The notes below the pieces were generated by a model that worked only from the letters and a program-made list of their open reading frames with translations, made no database searches and was not told the DNA's origin. A DNA stretch of 64,000 nucleotides, taken from Microseira wollei NIES-4236 (GTDB lineage Bacteria > Cyanobacteriota > Cyanobacteriia > Cyanobacteriales > Aerosakkonemataceae). Where the stretch lies: NCBI RefSeq assembly GCF_020521235.1, contig NZ_BLAY01000005.1, positions 1 to 64,000 of the forward strand, written 5' to 3'. A program made the translations under genes and the position numbers. This document shows positions 46,374 through 55,576 of this stretch, in pieces (the stretch's first letter is position 1; each line of letters opens with the position of its first letter).

Positions 46374-46710
46374 CGTTCCCTCCACTGTTTGTACTATATT
46401 AACGTAAGTTGCAGTGAAAATTTATATCTTTTCCCCAAATTTTTACAGCAGGAATAGCTAAATTTTACCAGGCTTCTCTGCCGCCTTACTAAATTCAGTT
46501 ATTTTGGGCATTTTGACGCTTGTCACTAGCAATTTGCGATCAAGATATAAAATTACCATAAGTTCTAACGATATACCTTAACGGTGGGGCGTAATTAGCC
46601 ATTCATAAAATGTTATACTTCCCACTCCATAGCACAAAAAGTTCAGATTTTATTTGGGCAAAAAAGTATGAAGATTTGCTGCAAATACGGTGTGGGGGAT
46701 GGGACAAAGC

Positions 46711-46956
46711 CAGGACTTACGCAGTCGCTTGCCATCACCAAAGTTTCGACCTGGAACTCTAGTTTCCTTGCTCAAGGATTTTTCACAGAAACTTTGGTGT
46801 TTGCGTAATATCATGTTTGGTGAATTGCCCATAATAAAAAAACCTCACCGCGTCGTTGCGTAGGGAACATTATTAACGTTATCTGTTTGTCCGAGATATC
46901 TATTATGTTCCCTACTCCTAATTTTGGGTAATCGACCGGACATGATATAAGTCCTG
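46711..46956. mobile_element. F-family element F2, split by MITE A2
   Basis: CAGGACTTACGCA at 46711, inner arms CACCAAAGTTTC and GAAACTTTGGTG, then TGCGTAA; after the insert, TAAGTCCTG ends at 46956. Deleting A2 and one TAA rebuilds the right arm TGCGTAAGTCCTG exactly. The remaining gap 46374-46710 holds no gene. Confidence 0.88.
46809..46947. mobile_element. MITE family A, copy A2 (139 bp, TAA duplication)
   Basis: Ends TATCATGTTTGGTGAATTGC and GTAATCGACCGGACATGATA; TAA on both sides. Its outer parts match A1 closely. Its inner core between GGGAACAT and ATGTTCCC is the reverse complement of the A1 core. Confidence 0.88.
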
Positions 46957-47033
46957 AAAGCGAAATTGCTCAATTAGATTGGAATATTAACCGTTTGAAT
47001 AACAGCTTAGTTGAGTTATACTTAGGACGGTGA
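46956..47033 (+). pseudogene. C-terminal gene remnant
   Basis: A 25-codon frame (ESEIAQLDWNINRLNNSLVEL...) ends in TGA. The pattern E-I-x-x-L-D-x-x-I-x-x-L-V-x-x-L-Y resembles the tail of type I/II restriction-modification methylases, but the match is too short to claim. Its upstream part was cut by the F2/A2 composite. Confidence 0.3.
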
Positions 47034-47082
47034 TAAACTGGCAGAAAAGGTGGTTCCCAGGCAAGAATAGCAAAGCTATCAC

Positions 47083-47122
47083 AGTTAGCAATTAGCAATT
47101 AGCAATTAGCAATTAGCAATTA
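47083..47122. repeat. STRR tract (AGCAATT)n
   Basis: Five copies of AGCAATT. Same heptamer class as at 24740 and 31919. Confidence 0.9.
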
Positions 47123-47193
47123 CGTCAAGTGAAACTCAAGCAAACAATGGGGCTGGAAGCAGGCAGCCAACATTGTCTGCTTTGGCATCACCG

Positions 47194-47874
47194 TTACTTT
47201 CGTTGCCGGCGGTAATGTAGAAACAATTCATGCTCGACTTGAGAAACCGACAACAGTTCTAAACGCGGTGCTTGAACAGTTAAAAATCCTGCGCCTTCTA
47301 CGGGAGTGGGAGCCGTGGCGCCGCCGATAATTAACGGACAAACGGTGAGCCAGAATTCGTCGATTAAATCTTCTGCCACTAGGGAAGCGACGAGTTCGCC
47401 GCCGCCTAGAACGGCAATTCGCTGCAAACCCAATTGTGCCATCTCCGAGAAGGCAGCGTGCCAGTCAATGCCTTTATCGCCTCCATTAGCGACTAAAATG
47501 CGATCGAATCCCGGCTGTTGTTCCCATCGCTTTGCTCCTTCTGGGGTGGTAAGCAACCAACGAGGGATGGGTTGACTAAAGAATTTGATTTGAGGGTTGA
47601 TTTCGGCGTTGCGGGAGCAAATAATTTGGATGGGTTGGGGGGGTTGTCCTTGTTGTTCTCGTTGTTTGAGGAGTTCGGGGTTAGTCACGGGTAACACGGT
47701 TTCGCCACGGCGGATGGTAGTCGCACCGACTAGAATGGCATCAGCTAAAGCGACTTGGGTTTCCAGGTGGTCTTTATCGTTAGGAGAACCGAATAGAGTG
47801 GGCGATCGCGCCGCATCGGTTATCTTACCATCGGCACTCATTGCTAGAATCGCTGTCGTCTGGGGTCGAGTCAT
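47194..47874 (-). CDS. RibD C-terminal (dihydrofolate reductase-like) family reductase
   Basis: 226 aa from the ATG at 47874. The fold is that of the RibD reductase domain: TTAILAMSADGKITDAA, VALADAILVGATTIRRG, RIAVLGGGELVASLVAEDLIDEFWLTVCPLIIGG. It lacks the deaminase domain of RibD, so it is either the separate reductase for riboflavin synthesis or a relative with another substrate. The upstream TTG/ATG extension to 47940 is not family-like. Confidence 0.87.
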   Translation of the reverse strand: MTRPQTTAILAMSADGKITDAARSPTLFGSPNDKDHLETQVALADAILVGATTIRRGETVLPVTNPELLKQREQQGQPPQPIQIICSRNAEINPQIKFFSQPIPRWLLTTPEGAKRWEQQPGFDRILVANGGDKGIDWHAAFSEMAQLGLQRIAVLGGGELVASLVAEDLIDEFWLTVCPLIIGGATAPTPVEGAGFLTVQAPRLELLSVSQVEHELFLHYRRQRK

Positions 47875-47987
47875 CGGTTTATGAGGTAGAGTCAGGTAGC
47901 GCCTATCACAGAACATGGTACTGCCGTTGTCGCCCATCAAGGCGACAAAGCAGATGGGTAATCTTGTCCCCTTCTATAATTGTGTTT

Positions 47988-48122
47988 ATGACTCGAAAAA
48001 GTAGACTGACTCAAGGCGTGCGACGTTGTCGAGCAAAAAATGGTAAGAAAATCCCGCTCATACCTGATGGAGGAACCTGCTTGAGCAGTCATTGGTCAAG
48101 CGGCGATAGTAATGACCGATGA
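47988..48122 (+). CDS. Possible 44-aa basic protein
   Basis: ATG at 47988 opens MTRKSRLTQGVRRCRAKNGK and ends NDR-stop. There is no clear ribosome binding site and no known family. It may be a chance frame; listed because it fills an otherwise empty 300-bp gap. Confidence 0.2.
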   Translation: MTRKSRLTQGVRRCRAKNGKKIPLIPDGGTCLSSHWSSGDSNDR

Positions 48123-48181
48123 CAAGCGCGTCGGTAGAATTAGTTGGTGTTGGGGATTCCACCTTAAAATAGAGACGGTTT

Positions 48182-50266
48182 ATGGCAAAGCCAGATAATT
48201 CTATATTCCATCGCCTTTTGCGATCGCCCATCTTGAACTTCATGGCTGAACCCCGGGAATCTTCCTTTCGTCGCATCCTGCTGTCCCGCATTTTGCTGCT
48301 CTCTGTCCCGGTTCTACTCGTGGGGGAGTACGTCACCTATCGCAAGGCACGCTCTAGCCTGCTAGAAACCGCTCGTCAAAACCTCACCGAAAGCGCCATC
48401 CGCAAAGGTGAAAGAATTGGCGAGGCAATTGAAGCGCTACAAGCTAACCTGATTACCGCCTCCGATACCGCTATTCTACATTCAGGCTCAAAAGAGGAGT
48501 CGCAACAATTCCTGGAGCAGCTGCAACAACAACTGCCGACGAAGATTCAGTGCATTCAATTGATCAACTTACAGAGCGGTCAACCTGTCAACAGTACCTG
48601 CGGAGAACCAGGGATTGTTGCGCTTTCAGCTTCTTTATGGCCTCAGCAGCCAACTCAATTGCTGCCCAGCCGCTCTAGCGTGCGTGTAACGACTCTACTC
48701 CATCCTAAATCCCCTCTGGGGGCACAGACAGCCGCTCCAACAACTCCCAACGGTCAACTGCAACTGGTTTTAAGCGCACCCGTTTACAACCGCGCTGGGC
48801 GATTGCGCTACGCCTTAAGCATTCAGTCAAGCTTGTATCAGCAACGCAATGATAAGCAAGGGTCGCTTTATGGCTCTACGGTCGTGATTGACCAAGACGG
48901 CACTATTTTAGAGCATCCGATTGCGGACCGAGTTGGACGTAATATTGCCGAGGAAACAGATGCGGCGCGACTGCAAAGCGTGCTGAAAAATGCCCTCGCT
49001 GGCGCGCAGGATTTTTTACACATATACGACTTTGAAAGCAAAAATATAGAATCGGTGGTAGGGTATACGGCAATACAGAACCCTATAAGTAAAAACCCAG
49101 AGGATAAATGGGTGATTTTAGCCGTTGCCAGCATAGACAACGCGCTATATGGCCTGGAAGAAATTAAACAGGTAATGTTCAATTTGATTTTGGGGTTGTT
49201 AGCGGCTAACTTATTGGCAACTTTGTATATATCTCGCGATCTGGCTCGTCCGTTGGAAAAACTGGAAGACTACGCGCTCAACGTCCAAGGTCGAGGGGGA
49301 TCGGAACGGATACCGAGCAACTTTAAAATCCGCGAATTTAATCATTTAGCGCTCGCGCTCAATACGATGGTGGATCGCTTGACGGCTTGGGCAGAACAGG
49401 TAGAATCGGCTTGGAAAGAAGCGCAAGCAGCTAATCAATTAAAAAGCGAGTTTTTGGCGAATACTTCCCACGAGTTGAGAACTCCGTTAAATGCAATTAT
49501 TGGTTGTATTCGCTTGGTGAAAGATGGCTGCTGCGATGACGAGGAAGAAGAAAGAGAATTTCTACAAAGAGCAGATGATGCGGCGATTCACCTGCTGAAG
49601 ATTATCAACGAAATATTAGATTTATCAAAAATAGAAGCAGGAACGCTAACTGTCGTAACCGAACCCTTGGATATGCGCTCGCTGCTGCAAGAAGTAGTCG
49701 ATATGCAAATGGTTCAACTAGATCAAAAAGGTTTACAGTTGCATTGGGTTCCCCCAACTGAACCAATGCCGGTTCAAGCCGATCCGGCGAAGCTCAAACA
49801 AGTTGTCCTCAACGTGGTTAGTAACGCAATTAAATTTACCGACGTTGGTAGCATCTCGATTAAGATGGAAATCCCATCAGGTACAAACAAAGTTATACTC
49901 ACCGTCCGAGATACGGGATGCGGCGTTCCACCTGAACAACAGCAAAAACTGTTTCGTCCCTTTGTAATGGCTGACGGTACTAGAACCCGCAAGCACGGCG
50001 GTACCGGACTGGGATTGGCGATTTCGCGCAAGTTAATGGAACTGATGGCAGGTACGATAACTTTATACAGTCCAGGGACGGGTAAGGGAACGACGGTTGA
50101 GATTGCTATGCCCGCGATCGCAGCAGCCCGCTTGAGCGGCAGCGGTAACGAAATACCGAGTAAAATCAGCGATGCTGATTCTGTAAGCGTTGCTAGCGAT
50201 TCTAACGGGTACGCTAGTCCCGTTCTGGGCGAGACGAATATCCCAAATGCTTCCAAGCAGCAGTAG
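48182..50266 (+). CDS. Membrane sensor histidine kinase (Cache-HAMP-HisKA-HATPase)
   Basis: 694 aa. A first membrane helix ([17 protein letters not shown], near 38-54) and a second ([20 protein letters not shown], near 332-351) enclose a Cache-like periplasmic domain ([19 protein letters not shown]). HAMP follows ([20 protein letters not shown]), then H-box [20 protein letters not shown] (His near 430), N-box [14 protein letters not shown], and G-box [13 protein letters not shown]. The C-terminal tail has no receiver domain. No response regulator is adjacent. Its 3' end overlaps the 3' end of ruvB by 53 bp. Confidence 0.92.
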   Translation: MAKPDNSIFHRLLRSPILNFMAEPRESSFRRILLSRILLLSVPVLLVGEYVTYRKARSSLLETARQNLTESAIRKGERIGEAIEALQANLITASDTAILHSGSKEESQQFLEQLQQQLPTKIQCIQLINLQSGQPVNSTCGEPGIVALSASLWPQQPTQLLPSRSSVRVTTLLHPKSPLGAQTAAPTTPNGQLQLVLSAPVYNRAGRLRYALSIQSSLYQQRNDKQGSLYGSTVVIDQDGTILEHPIADRVGRNIAEETDAARLQSVLKNALAGAQDFLHIYDFESKNIESVVGYTAIQNPISKNPEDKWVILAVASIDNALYGLEEIKQVMFNLILGLLAANLLATLYISRDLARPLEKLEDYALNVQGRGGSERIPSNFKIREFNHLALALNTMVDRLTAWAEQVESAWKEAQAANQLKSEFLANTSHELRTPLNAIIGCIRLVKDGCCDDEEEEREFLQRADDAAIHLLKIINEILDLSKIEAGTLTVVTEPLDMRSLLQEVVDMQMVQLDQKGLQLHWVPPTEPMPVQADPAKLKQVVLNVVSNAIKFTDVGSISIKMEIPSGTNKVILTVRDTGCGVPPEQQQKLFRPFVMADGTRTRKHGGTGLGLAISRKLMELMAGTITLYSPGTGKGTTVEIAMPAIAAARLSGSGNEIPSKISDADSVSVASDSNGYASPVLGETNIPNASKQQ

Positions 50267-51317
50267 TGGCGACTCTCCCCCGTGGAGTGCGGTGAATAAA
50301 TCCAATTTGCATTAAATAAGGTTCGTAAACTTCTTCAATGGTTTGGGTATCTTCACCCGTTGCGGCGGCGATCGCTTCCAATCCCACTGGCCCGCCTTTA
50401 AAATTATTAATCATTACACTCAGCATCGTGCGGTCTGTCCAATCCAAACCGCATGGGTCTACATTGTAAACTTCCAGTGCTTCGGCGGCTATTTCTAGAT
50501 TGATCGCACCCGCAGCTTTGACTTGAGCATAATCTCGCACCCGTTTCAGCAAGCGATTGGCAATCCGGGGGGTTCCCCTGGAACGGCGGGCAATTTCCTC
50601 TGCACCTTCTGGGGTAATTTGCACCTTGAGAATTTCCGCTGTGCGTTGCACAATTAAGGTGAGTTCGTCGGGTTCGTAGAAGCGCAGGCGTTGGATCAGT
50701 CCGAAGCGATCGCGCAATGGCGAAGTCAATGACCCCACCCGCGTCGTCGCCCCCACTAAAGTAAATGGCGGTAACGATAAACTACGAGTCCGCGCCGTTT
50801 GTCCTTTCCCGACTGTAATATCAACCCGAAAATCTTCCATCGCCGGATAGAGTAATTCTTCCGTCATCCTGGTCATGCGATGAATTTCATCAATAAATAG
50901 AATATCTCCCGGTTTTAGACCCACTAACAACCCCACAATATCCCGCGGACGTTCTAACGCCGGTGCAGCCGTAATTTTACACCCCACCCCCATTTCCGCC
51001 GCCAAAATTAAGGCCATCGTGGTTTTTCCCAAACCGGGAGGGCCATATAATAACAGGTGATCCAGGGTCTCGCCTCGACCTTTTGCCGCTTTGATGGCAA
51101 TTTCCAGCACAGTCTTTAAATCTTTTTGTCCGATATAGTCTGCCAGTCTCTGGGGTCTAATTCCTTCTTCTAATTGATCGAGTTCTTCGCTGTTGGCGCT
51201 AGGTTGCAATAATTCTGACCGAGTTGGCGCATCGCCAGACTTGCGCTTGGCTTTTGACTTTTGCTGCTGCGGTTGACGATCTGGTTCGGTTGGCTGTTTA
51301 GAAGAAATTATCGCCAT
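50214..51317 (-). CDS. ruvB: Holliday junction DNA helicase RuvB
   Basis: About 367 aa from the ATG at 51317. The N-terminal ~50 residues are charged and cyanobacteria-like; then [12 protein letters not shown], Walker [17 protein letters not shown], Walker [11 protein letters not shown], arginine-finger region [19 protein letters not shown], and the winged-helix C-terminus ([14 protein letters not shown]). It drives branch migration with RuvA. Convergent and overlapping with the sensor kinase gene by 53 bp. Confidence 0.95.
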   Translation of the reverse strand: MAIISSKQPTEPDRQPQQQKSKAKRKSGDAPTRSELLQPSANSEELDQLEEGIRPQRLADYIGQKDLKTVLEIAIKAAKGRGETLDHLLLYGPPGLGKTTMALILAAEMGVGCKITAAPALERPRDIVGLLVGLKPGDILFIDEIHRMTRMTEELLYPAMEDFRVDITVGKGQTARTRSLSLPPFTLVGATTRVGSLTSPLRDRFGLIQRLRFYEPDELTLIVQRTAEILKVQITPEGAEEIARRSRGTPRIANRLLKRVRDYAQVKAAGAINLEIAAEALEVYNVDPCGLDWTDRTMLSVMINNFKGGPVGLEAIAAATGEDTQTIEEVYEPYLMQIGFIHRTPRGRVATTAAWKHLGYSSRPERD

Positions 51318-51402
51318 AATTGCCAATTTAGTTCAAGACTCGAAATATATCTGCTTACAGAAGATTCTGTTGCGCCAGACTCTCGATTATCATGACATTT
51401 TT

Positions 51403-51426
51403 TGACACTCCCCGCCCTATAAGGGC
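51403..51426. repeat. Possible IS200/IS605-type right-end motif
   Basis: GACACTCCCCGCCCTATAAGGGC resembles the end found downstream of many TnpB genes, with a small CCCT-ATA-AGGG hairpin. The TnpB N-terminal relic lies 500 bp away in the expected orientation. A GATCCCCCTCAATC fragment of another repeat follows at 51444. Confidence 0.45.
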
Positions 51427-51485
51427 ATATGCAGCTCAAAAGATAAATTTAGATCCCCCTCAATCTCCCAAAACAGCGGGGGACT

Positions 51486-51875
51486 TTATCCCTCAACCCA
51501 AACGCCAATCGTTACATGAAAATCGTATTCTGGTTTCACCTCCAACCCTAATTCTTGTCGGATAGACATCAAGCAAGGCGAATAGACATTAAGCCACCAA
51601 TACCTGCCATTCGTCTTAATTTCGTTAGAGTAATAAAAATTGATGGTTTGACTTGGGTAGGCACTCCATCTAAAATGATTGTTAACAACTTCACCTCTAA
51701 CAACAGTTATGTGAGAGCCAAGCCTGGGGTGTTGTAATCGCAGTCCCAATTGCTTTTGCACAAACCAGCAGTAGTACAAGCCCAGATCGCGATCGCATTC
51801 CAGAATTAACCATCCTATATTATTGGATTCTCCTTCCAGGGGATAATATTTTAGCGTGCCTTTCGCTAGTAGCAT
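51486..51875 (-). CDS. 2H-phosphoesterase-like protein
   Basis: 129 aa from the ATG at 51875 (an upstream ATG at 51923 adds 16 hydrophobic residues). Two H-x-T-x motifs are visible, HITV (near residue 52) and HVTI (near 121), the mark of 2H phosphoesterases/RNA ligase-like folds. Such enzymes open cyclic phosphates or repair RNA ends. It sits between a TnpB N-terminal relic and an IS605-like end, so it may be a passenger or simply a neighbour. Confidence 0.65.
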   Translation of the reverse strand: MLLAKGTLKYYPLEGESNNIGWLILECDRDLGLYYCWFVQKQLGLRLQHPRLGSHITVVRGEVVNNHFRWSAYPSQTINFYYSNEIKTNGRYWWLNVYSPCLMSIRQELGLEVKPEYDFHVTIGVWVEG

Positions 51876-51919
51876 TATTAAATACAATATGTAACATAAG
51901 ATTAATGATAGCGCATTGG

Positions 51920-52030
51920 TCAAGGATTTTTGACTAAGTTCTTGACGCTTAAACGATCTGTTTTGATTGCCTCATCTACAGCAGCATATTGAGTTGTTTT
52001 TCCTTTAGCCTTAAACTCTAAAACGAGCAT
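51920..52030 (-). pseudogene. TnpB (IS200/IS605 family) N-terminal relic
   Basis: The frame MLVLEFKAKGKTTQYAAVDE, then AIKTDR, is the start of a cyanobacterial TnpB/OrfB (HTH region). It diverges and stops after 36 codons. Catalytic RuvC and zinc parts are absent. Upstream at about 52031-52105 are hairpins (TTGCGT...ACGCAA; GTCCAGGAAGGAC). Confidence 0.7.
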
Positions 52031-52119
52031 TTGCGTGGAAAAAATCTACGCAAATATTCTATCTTATCAAAACCGTCCAGGAAGGACGGGGCTAATAACC
52101 CATTTTTTGGTAAATTGCC

Positions 52120-52890
52120 ATGCTAGCGAAAAGAATTTTGCCTTGTCTGGATGTCAAAGCGGGGCGAGTCGTCAAAGGAGTGAACTTCGTCGATCTCAAG
52201 GATGCGGGCGATCCGGTGGAACTCGCTCAAGTTTACAACGACGCCGGGGCGGATGAGTTGGTATTTCTGGATATTACCGCCACCCACGAAGACCGAAATA
52301 TTATCATCGATGTTGTCTACCGCACGGCTGAACAAGTTTTCATCCCTTTGACAGTTGGCGGCGGGATTCAATCCTTAGAAACGATTAAACAATTGTTGCG
52401 CGCCGGTGCGGATAAGGTCAGCATCAACTCGGCGGCGGTACGCAACCCGGATTTTGTCAGCGAAGCGAGTTCGCGCTTTGGAAATCAATGCATTGTGGTG
52501 GCGATTGATGCAAGGCGCAGACAAGATCCTCATAACCCTGGGTGGGATGTTTACGTGCGGGGTGGACGGGAAAATACGGGGATAGATGCGATCGCTTGGG
52601 CGAAAGAAGTAGAGCAACGCGGCGCCGGAGAGCTTCTGGTCACGAGTATGGACGCCGATGGGACGCAAGCGGGCTACGACCTCGAATTAACCCGAACTAT
52701 CGCCGAACAAGTCCAAATTCCCGTCATTGCTTCCGGTGGCGCGGGCAACTGCGAACATATTTACCAGGCACTGGGGGAAGGCAAGGCAGAAGCAGCGCTG
52801 CTAGCATCTTTGCTCCATTATGGGCAATTGACTGTAGCAGAGATTAAATCTTACTTAAAGAATCGTCATATGCCCGTGCGCGTGGAGTAA
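52120..52890 (+). CDS. hisF: Imidazole glycerol phosphate synthase, cyclase subunit HisF
   Basis: 256 aa TIM barrel. Catalytic D11 ([14 protein letters not shown]) and D130 (VVAIDARR) are present, as are the phosphate-binding loops TVGGGI and ASGGAG. With HisH it makes imidazole glycerol phosphate and AICAR in histidine synthesis. Complete, with start ATG 52120. Confidence 0.97.
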   Translation: MLAKRILPCLDVKAGRVVKGVNFVDLKDAGDPVELAQVYNDAGADELVFLDITATHEDRNIIIDVVYRTAEQVFIPLTVGGGIQSLETIKQLLRAGADKVSINSAAVRNPDFVSEASSRFGNQCIVVAIDARRRQDPHNPGWDVYVRGGRENTGIDAIAWAKEVEQRGAGELLVTSMDADGTQAGYDLELTRTIAEQVQIPVIASGGAGNCEHIYQALGEGKAEAALLASLLHYGQLTVAEIKSYLKNRHMPVRVE

Positions 52891-53017
52891 ACTGCCTGCA
52901 TTAAGGGATACGCTGCTCAGAGCCAGATTTTGAGCCTGATCGAGACAGTCGCCCCCTCCCTGGCAGGCACGATCGGCGACTGTTACAATAGGTAAAAGTG
53001 TTACATTTTATTAAAAT

Positions 53018-53269
53018 ATGCTGGCATTTATTCTAATATTTGTGGTGGCGTTAGTGGCCTGGTCGCTGCACCTGATGGAGCAGGCAGTCGAGCATAAAGA
53101 ATTTTCTTTGATGCTGGCAGGCACTTTAGTAGCGAGCGCGGCGGCTGCCATGTTGGTGGTGTATTTCCTCATGGGCGACTGCATCAGCTATTTAACCACC
53201 GCCCATTCTCCCTACTCATCCTACTCTTCCCAAGAATTGGTAGACACCTACTTGACAAATTACCAATAG
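53018..53269 (+). CDS. Small two-helix membrane protein of unknown function
   Basis: 83 aa: helix 1 (LAFILIFVVALVAWSLHLM), a short loop EQAVEHKEFS, helix 2 (AGTLVASAAAAMLVVYFLMG), then a Ser/Tyr-rich tail. I do not recognise the family. It lies 27 bp before tRNA-Ala on the same strand. Confidence 0.6.
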   Translation: MLAFILIFVVALVAWSLHLMEQAVEHKEFSLMLAGTLVASAAAAMLVVYFLMGDCISYLTTAHSPYSSYSSQELVDTYLTNYQ

Positions 53270-53296
53270 TTGAGGCAAGATAGTAAAGCACCGCAA

Positions 53297-53369
53297 GGGG
53301 TTATAGCTCAGTTGGTAGAGCACCTCAATGGCATTGAGGGGGTCAGCGGTTCGAATCCGCTTAGCTCCA
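53297..53369 (+). tRNA. tRNA-Ala (anticodon GGC)
   Basis: A 73-nt cloverleaf. The acceptor stem GGGGTTA/TAGCTCC contains the G3-U70 wobble pair that marks alanine tRNA. The anticodon loop is ATGGCAT within CCTCA/TGAGG; the T-arm reads GCGGTTCGAATCCGC. CCA is not encoded. Confidence 0.97.
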
Positions 53370-53916
53370 TAAAGAGCGATCGCATCTGCGATTGAAGAAA
53401 GGTTGAGTAACCGCGACTGGGTACACAGATCGGGGAGTTACTGGCAAGCGATCGCGCTTGAGATGTCGAACTGCAAAAGCTTGCCCAACGGTTGGTTAAA
53501 CCGGATGGTACTGAATCCGGTTACAAGTTGTAAATAGCGCTTTTCTCAGCTAACTAGCGCGATCGCTCTCAATCATCCCTGGTTTGAGCAACGCCTGGAA
53601 GTAAGCTCTAGTGTGACAGTTGAGGAATGCGTACCAATTAAGTTGCAACTCTTAATTGAGCATGAGGGTTGCTCTATGGCTGTAAAACGAGCCTTGACTG
53701 ACTTTTTCTTCACGAAAATGCGATCGCTTGAGAAAGTGACACAGTAAATTACAATCCCCTCACTGTAGCTGCATACATTATGGGCGAGGGATCGCTCAAA
53801 ATCATAGTGTTTGAAGCAGCCGACCAAAATCTGAGAATTATCTGATTTTTCTTCAACTTAAGCAGCCGTTCTTACAGGGCGAAACAAAGCAGTAACCAAC
53901 CGAGGAGTATACGCTG
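53370..53916. other. Gene-poor stretch with a degraded reading frame
   Basis: A frame without a start runs from 53538 to 53747 (LNHPWFEQRLEVSSSVTVEE... MAVKRALTDFFFTKMRSLEK-). I do not recognise it; it reads like the remains of a gene. Several HIP1 or near-HIP1 sites (GCGATCGC) lie in this stretch. Confidence 0.4.
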
Positions 53917-55389
53917 GTGCCAAAAATAGAGATGAAAGATATGGTAGTGCTGTTGCCTGGAATTATGGGCAGCGTGCTGCAAAAAGATGGTAAAGATATT
54001 TGGAATATCTCAACTGAGGCAATCTGGAGAGGAACTTGCGAGGTAGTTAGTCGGGGTTCGTTGTTTGAAGAACTAACATTACAGGAAGATGACCCAGAAA
54101 AAGATTACTTGGACGATGGTATCAGGGCAACTGGTTTGATACAGGATGCTCGTTTGCTTCCGGGGTTCTTCAAGGTAGACGGTTACTCGTATATTCGGAC
54201 TCAGATCATCAAAGACTTTAACATCACTCCTGGCAAGGTAGACGAAGATACAAGAGCAAACTTTTTCGAGTTTCCCTATGACTGGCGACGCGATAACCGG
54301 GTTGCAGCTAGGTTGTTGAAGAAGCTGATCGACCAGAATTTACCGAGATGGCAGGAAATACATCCGGGGGCTAAAGTCATTCTCATCGCCCACAGTATGG
54401 GGGGGATTGTTGCCCGTTATTATCTGGAACACTTAGGCGGCGCGGAGCATTGCAAGGCTCTGATTACTTTGGGTACGCCCTACCGAGGGTCAGTTAAAAT
54501 ACTGAACTATCTGGCAAACGGCTTCCGAAAGCGACCTCTTCCCGAACTGACTGAAGTGGTACGTTCTTTTACCTCAGCTTATCAGTTGCTGCCGATGTAC
54601 CCAATGGTTAATGTCGATAGTAATTGGCAGCGAGTGGCAGAAGCGGATGGTATCCCAGGCGTGGTAAAAGAACGAGCGGAACAAGGACGAGAGTTTCTCT
54701 TGTCGCTCAAAGGCACGGGTGCATATCAAACCAAACCCATTGTTGGCGTGGGGCAAAGTACGTTTCAATCGGCAACGTTTGCCAATGGGAAACTAGAAGT
54801 GAGCAAAGACGCACTGCCAACCAATCCCAACAGTCAACAAGCGTTATCTCCGAGTTATGCCACTGGCGACGACACCGTACCCCTGTTGTCAGCTATTCCG
54901 CTTGAATTATCTGACCAACTGCAAGATGTGCCTTTGATAGAGTGTCACGGTTCGTTGCAATGTAATCCTCAAGTATGGACTTTAGTGAGGACTGCCCTCA
55001 TGGGGCTGCAAGATACAATTAGTGACTTTCAAAACCCCAAAAGCATTCAATCTTTGTCACAACCAGCAGGTATTCGTCTCGATATTGATGACTTGTATCT
55101 CCCCGATGAGCCAGTGCAACTGCGTGCTGAAATTGTTAACGTGGAGCCTGAAACTCTCAATTCAACTGGGAACTTTGGTGGGCTAAACGCGATTATTACG
55201 CCAGTGCGGGTGAGTGGAGAGCAGGAAGAAGTGGAAACAGAGTTTGAGCAACAAGGGGATAGTCGATACGTGCTGACTCTCGATCCAACTGTTCTTGCTC
55301 CAGGACTGTACCGCTTGACTGTGGAAACGGCTAAGTCTCACGCTCAAGCGCCAACATCTGTACGCGATTTGTTCCAAGTGATGGGGTGA
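53917..55389 (+). CDS. LCAT-like alpha/beta hydrolase (lipase/acyltransferase)
   Basis: 490 aa starting with GTG at 53917; GAGGAG lies 12 nt upstream. It has the lecithin:cholesterol acyltransferase-like fold: VVLLPGIMGSVLQKDGK, the FFEFPYDWRRDNR segment, nucleophile elbow LIAHSMGGIVARYYL (S160), acid in TGDDTVPLL (D318/D319) and H344 in ECHGSLQCNP. The C-terminal 120 residues form an extra beta-rich domain (PAGIRLDIDDLYLPDEPVQL..., PGLYRLTVETAKSH). It lacks a signal peptide, so it acts inside the cell, probably on lipids or esters. It is followed by a NACHT protein on the same strand, suggesting an effector role (inference). Confidence 0.85.
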   Translation: MPKIEMKDMVVLLPGIMGSVLQKDGKDIWNISTEAIWRGTCEVVSRGSLFEELTLQEDDPEKDYLDDGIRATGLIQDARLLPGFFKVDGYSYIRTQIIKDFNITPGKVDEDTRANFFEFPYDWRRDNRVAARLLKKLIDQNLPRWQEIHPGAKVILIAHSMGGIVARYYLEHLGGAEHCKALITLGTPYRGSVKILNYLANGFRKRPLPELTEVVRSFTSAYQLLPMYPMVNVDSNWQRVAEADGIPGVVKERAEQGREFLLSLKGTGAYQTKPIVGVGQSTFQSATFANGKLEVSKDALPTNPNSQQALSPSYATGDDTVPLLSAIPLELSDQLQDVPLIECHGSLQCNPQVWTLVRTALMGLQDTISDFQNPKSIQSLSQPAGIRLDIDDLYLPDEPVQLRAEIVNVEPETLNSTGNFGGLNAIITPVRVSGEQEEVETEFEQQGDSRYVLTLDPTVLAPGLYRLTVETAKSHAQAPTSVRDLFQVMG

Positions 55390-55439
55390 AGCAAGCTGTG
55401 GTTAGAAGAGTGCGGGAAGAGGGAGCATGTCAACTTTGT

Positions 55440-55560
55440 AGCCGACACCCGCCCATGGTGTCGCTACACAAACAAAGCCTGCCAAAGGCAGGCTTTAAAA
55501 GCTTTAGCCCGCTTTAGCGGGCTTCGTTTGTATAGCCGCACCCTTCAGGGTGTTGGTGTA
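55440..55560. repeat. Dispersed hairpin repeat between the lipase and NACHT genes
   Basis: CTACACAAACAAAGCCTGCC AAAGGCAGGC and CCCGCTTTAGCGGG hairpins, then CTTCGTTTGTATAGCC. Same arm type as at 3295 and 18456. It breaks the 187-bp gap, and could weaken but not exclude co-transcription. Confidence 0.7.
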
Positions 55561-55576
55561 GATTTGCATTCCTGAC

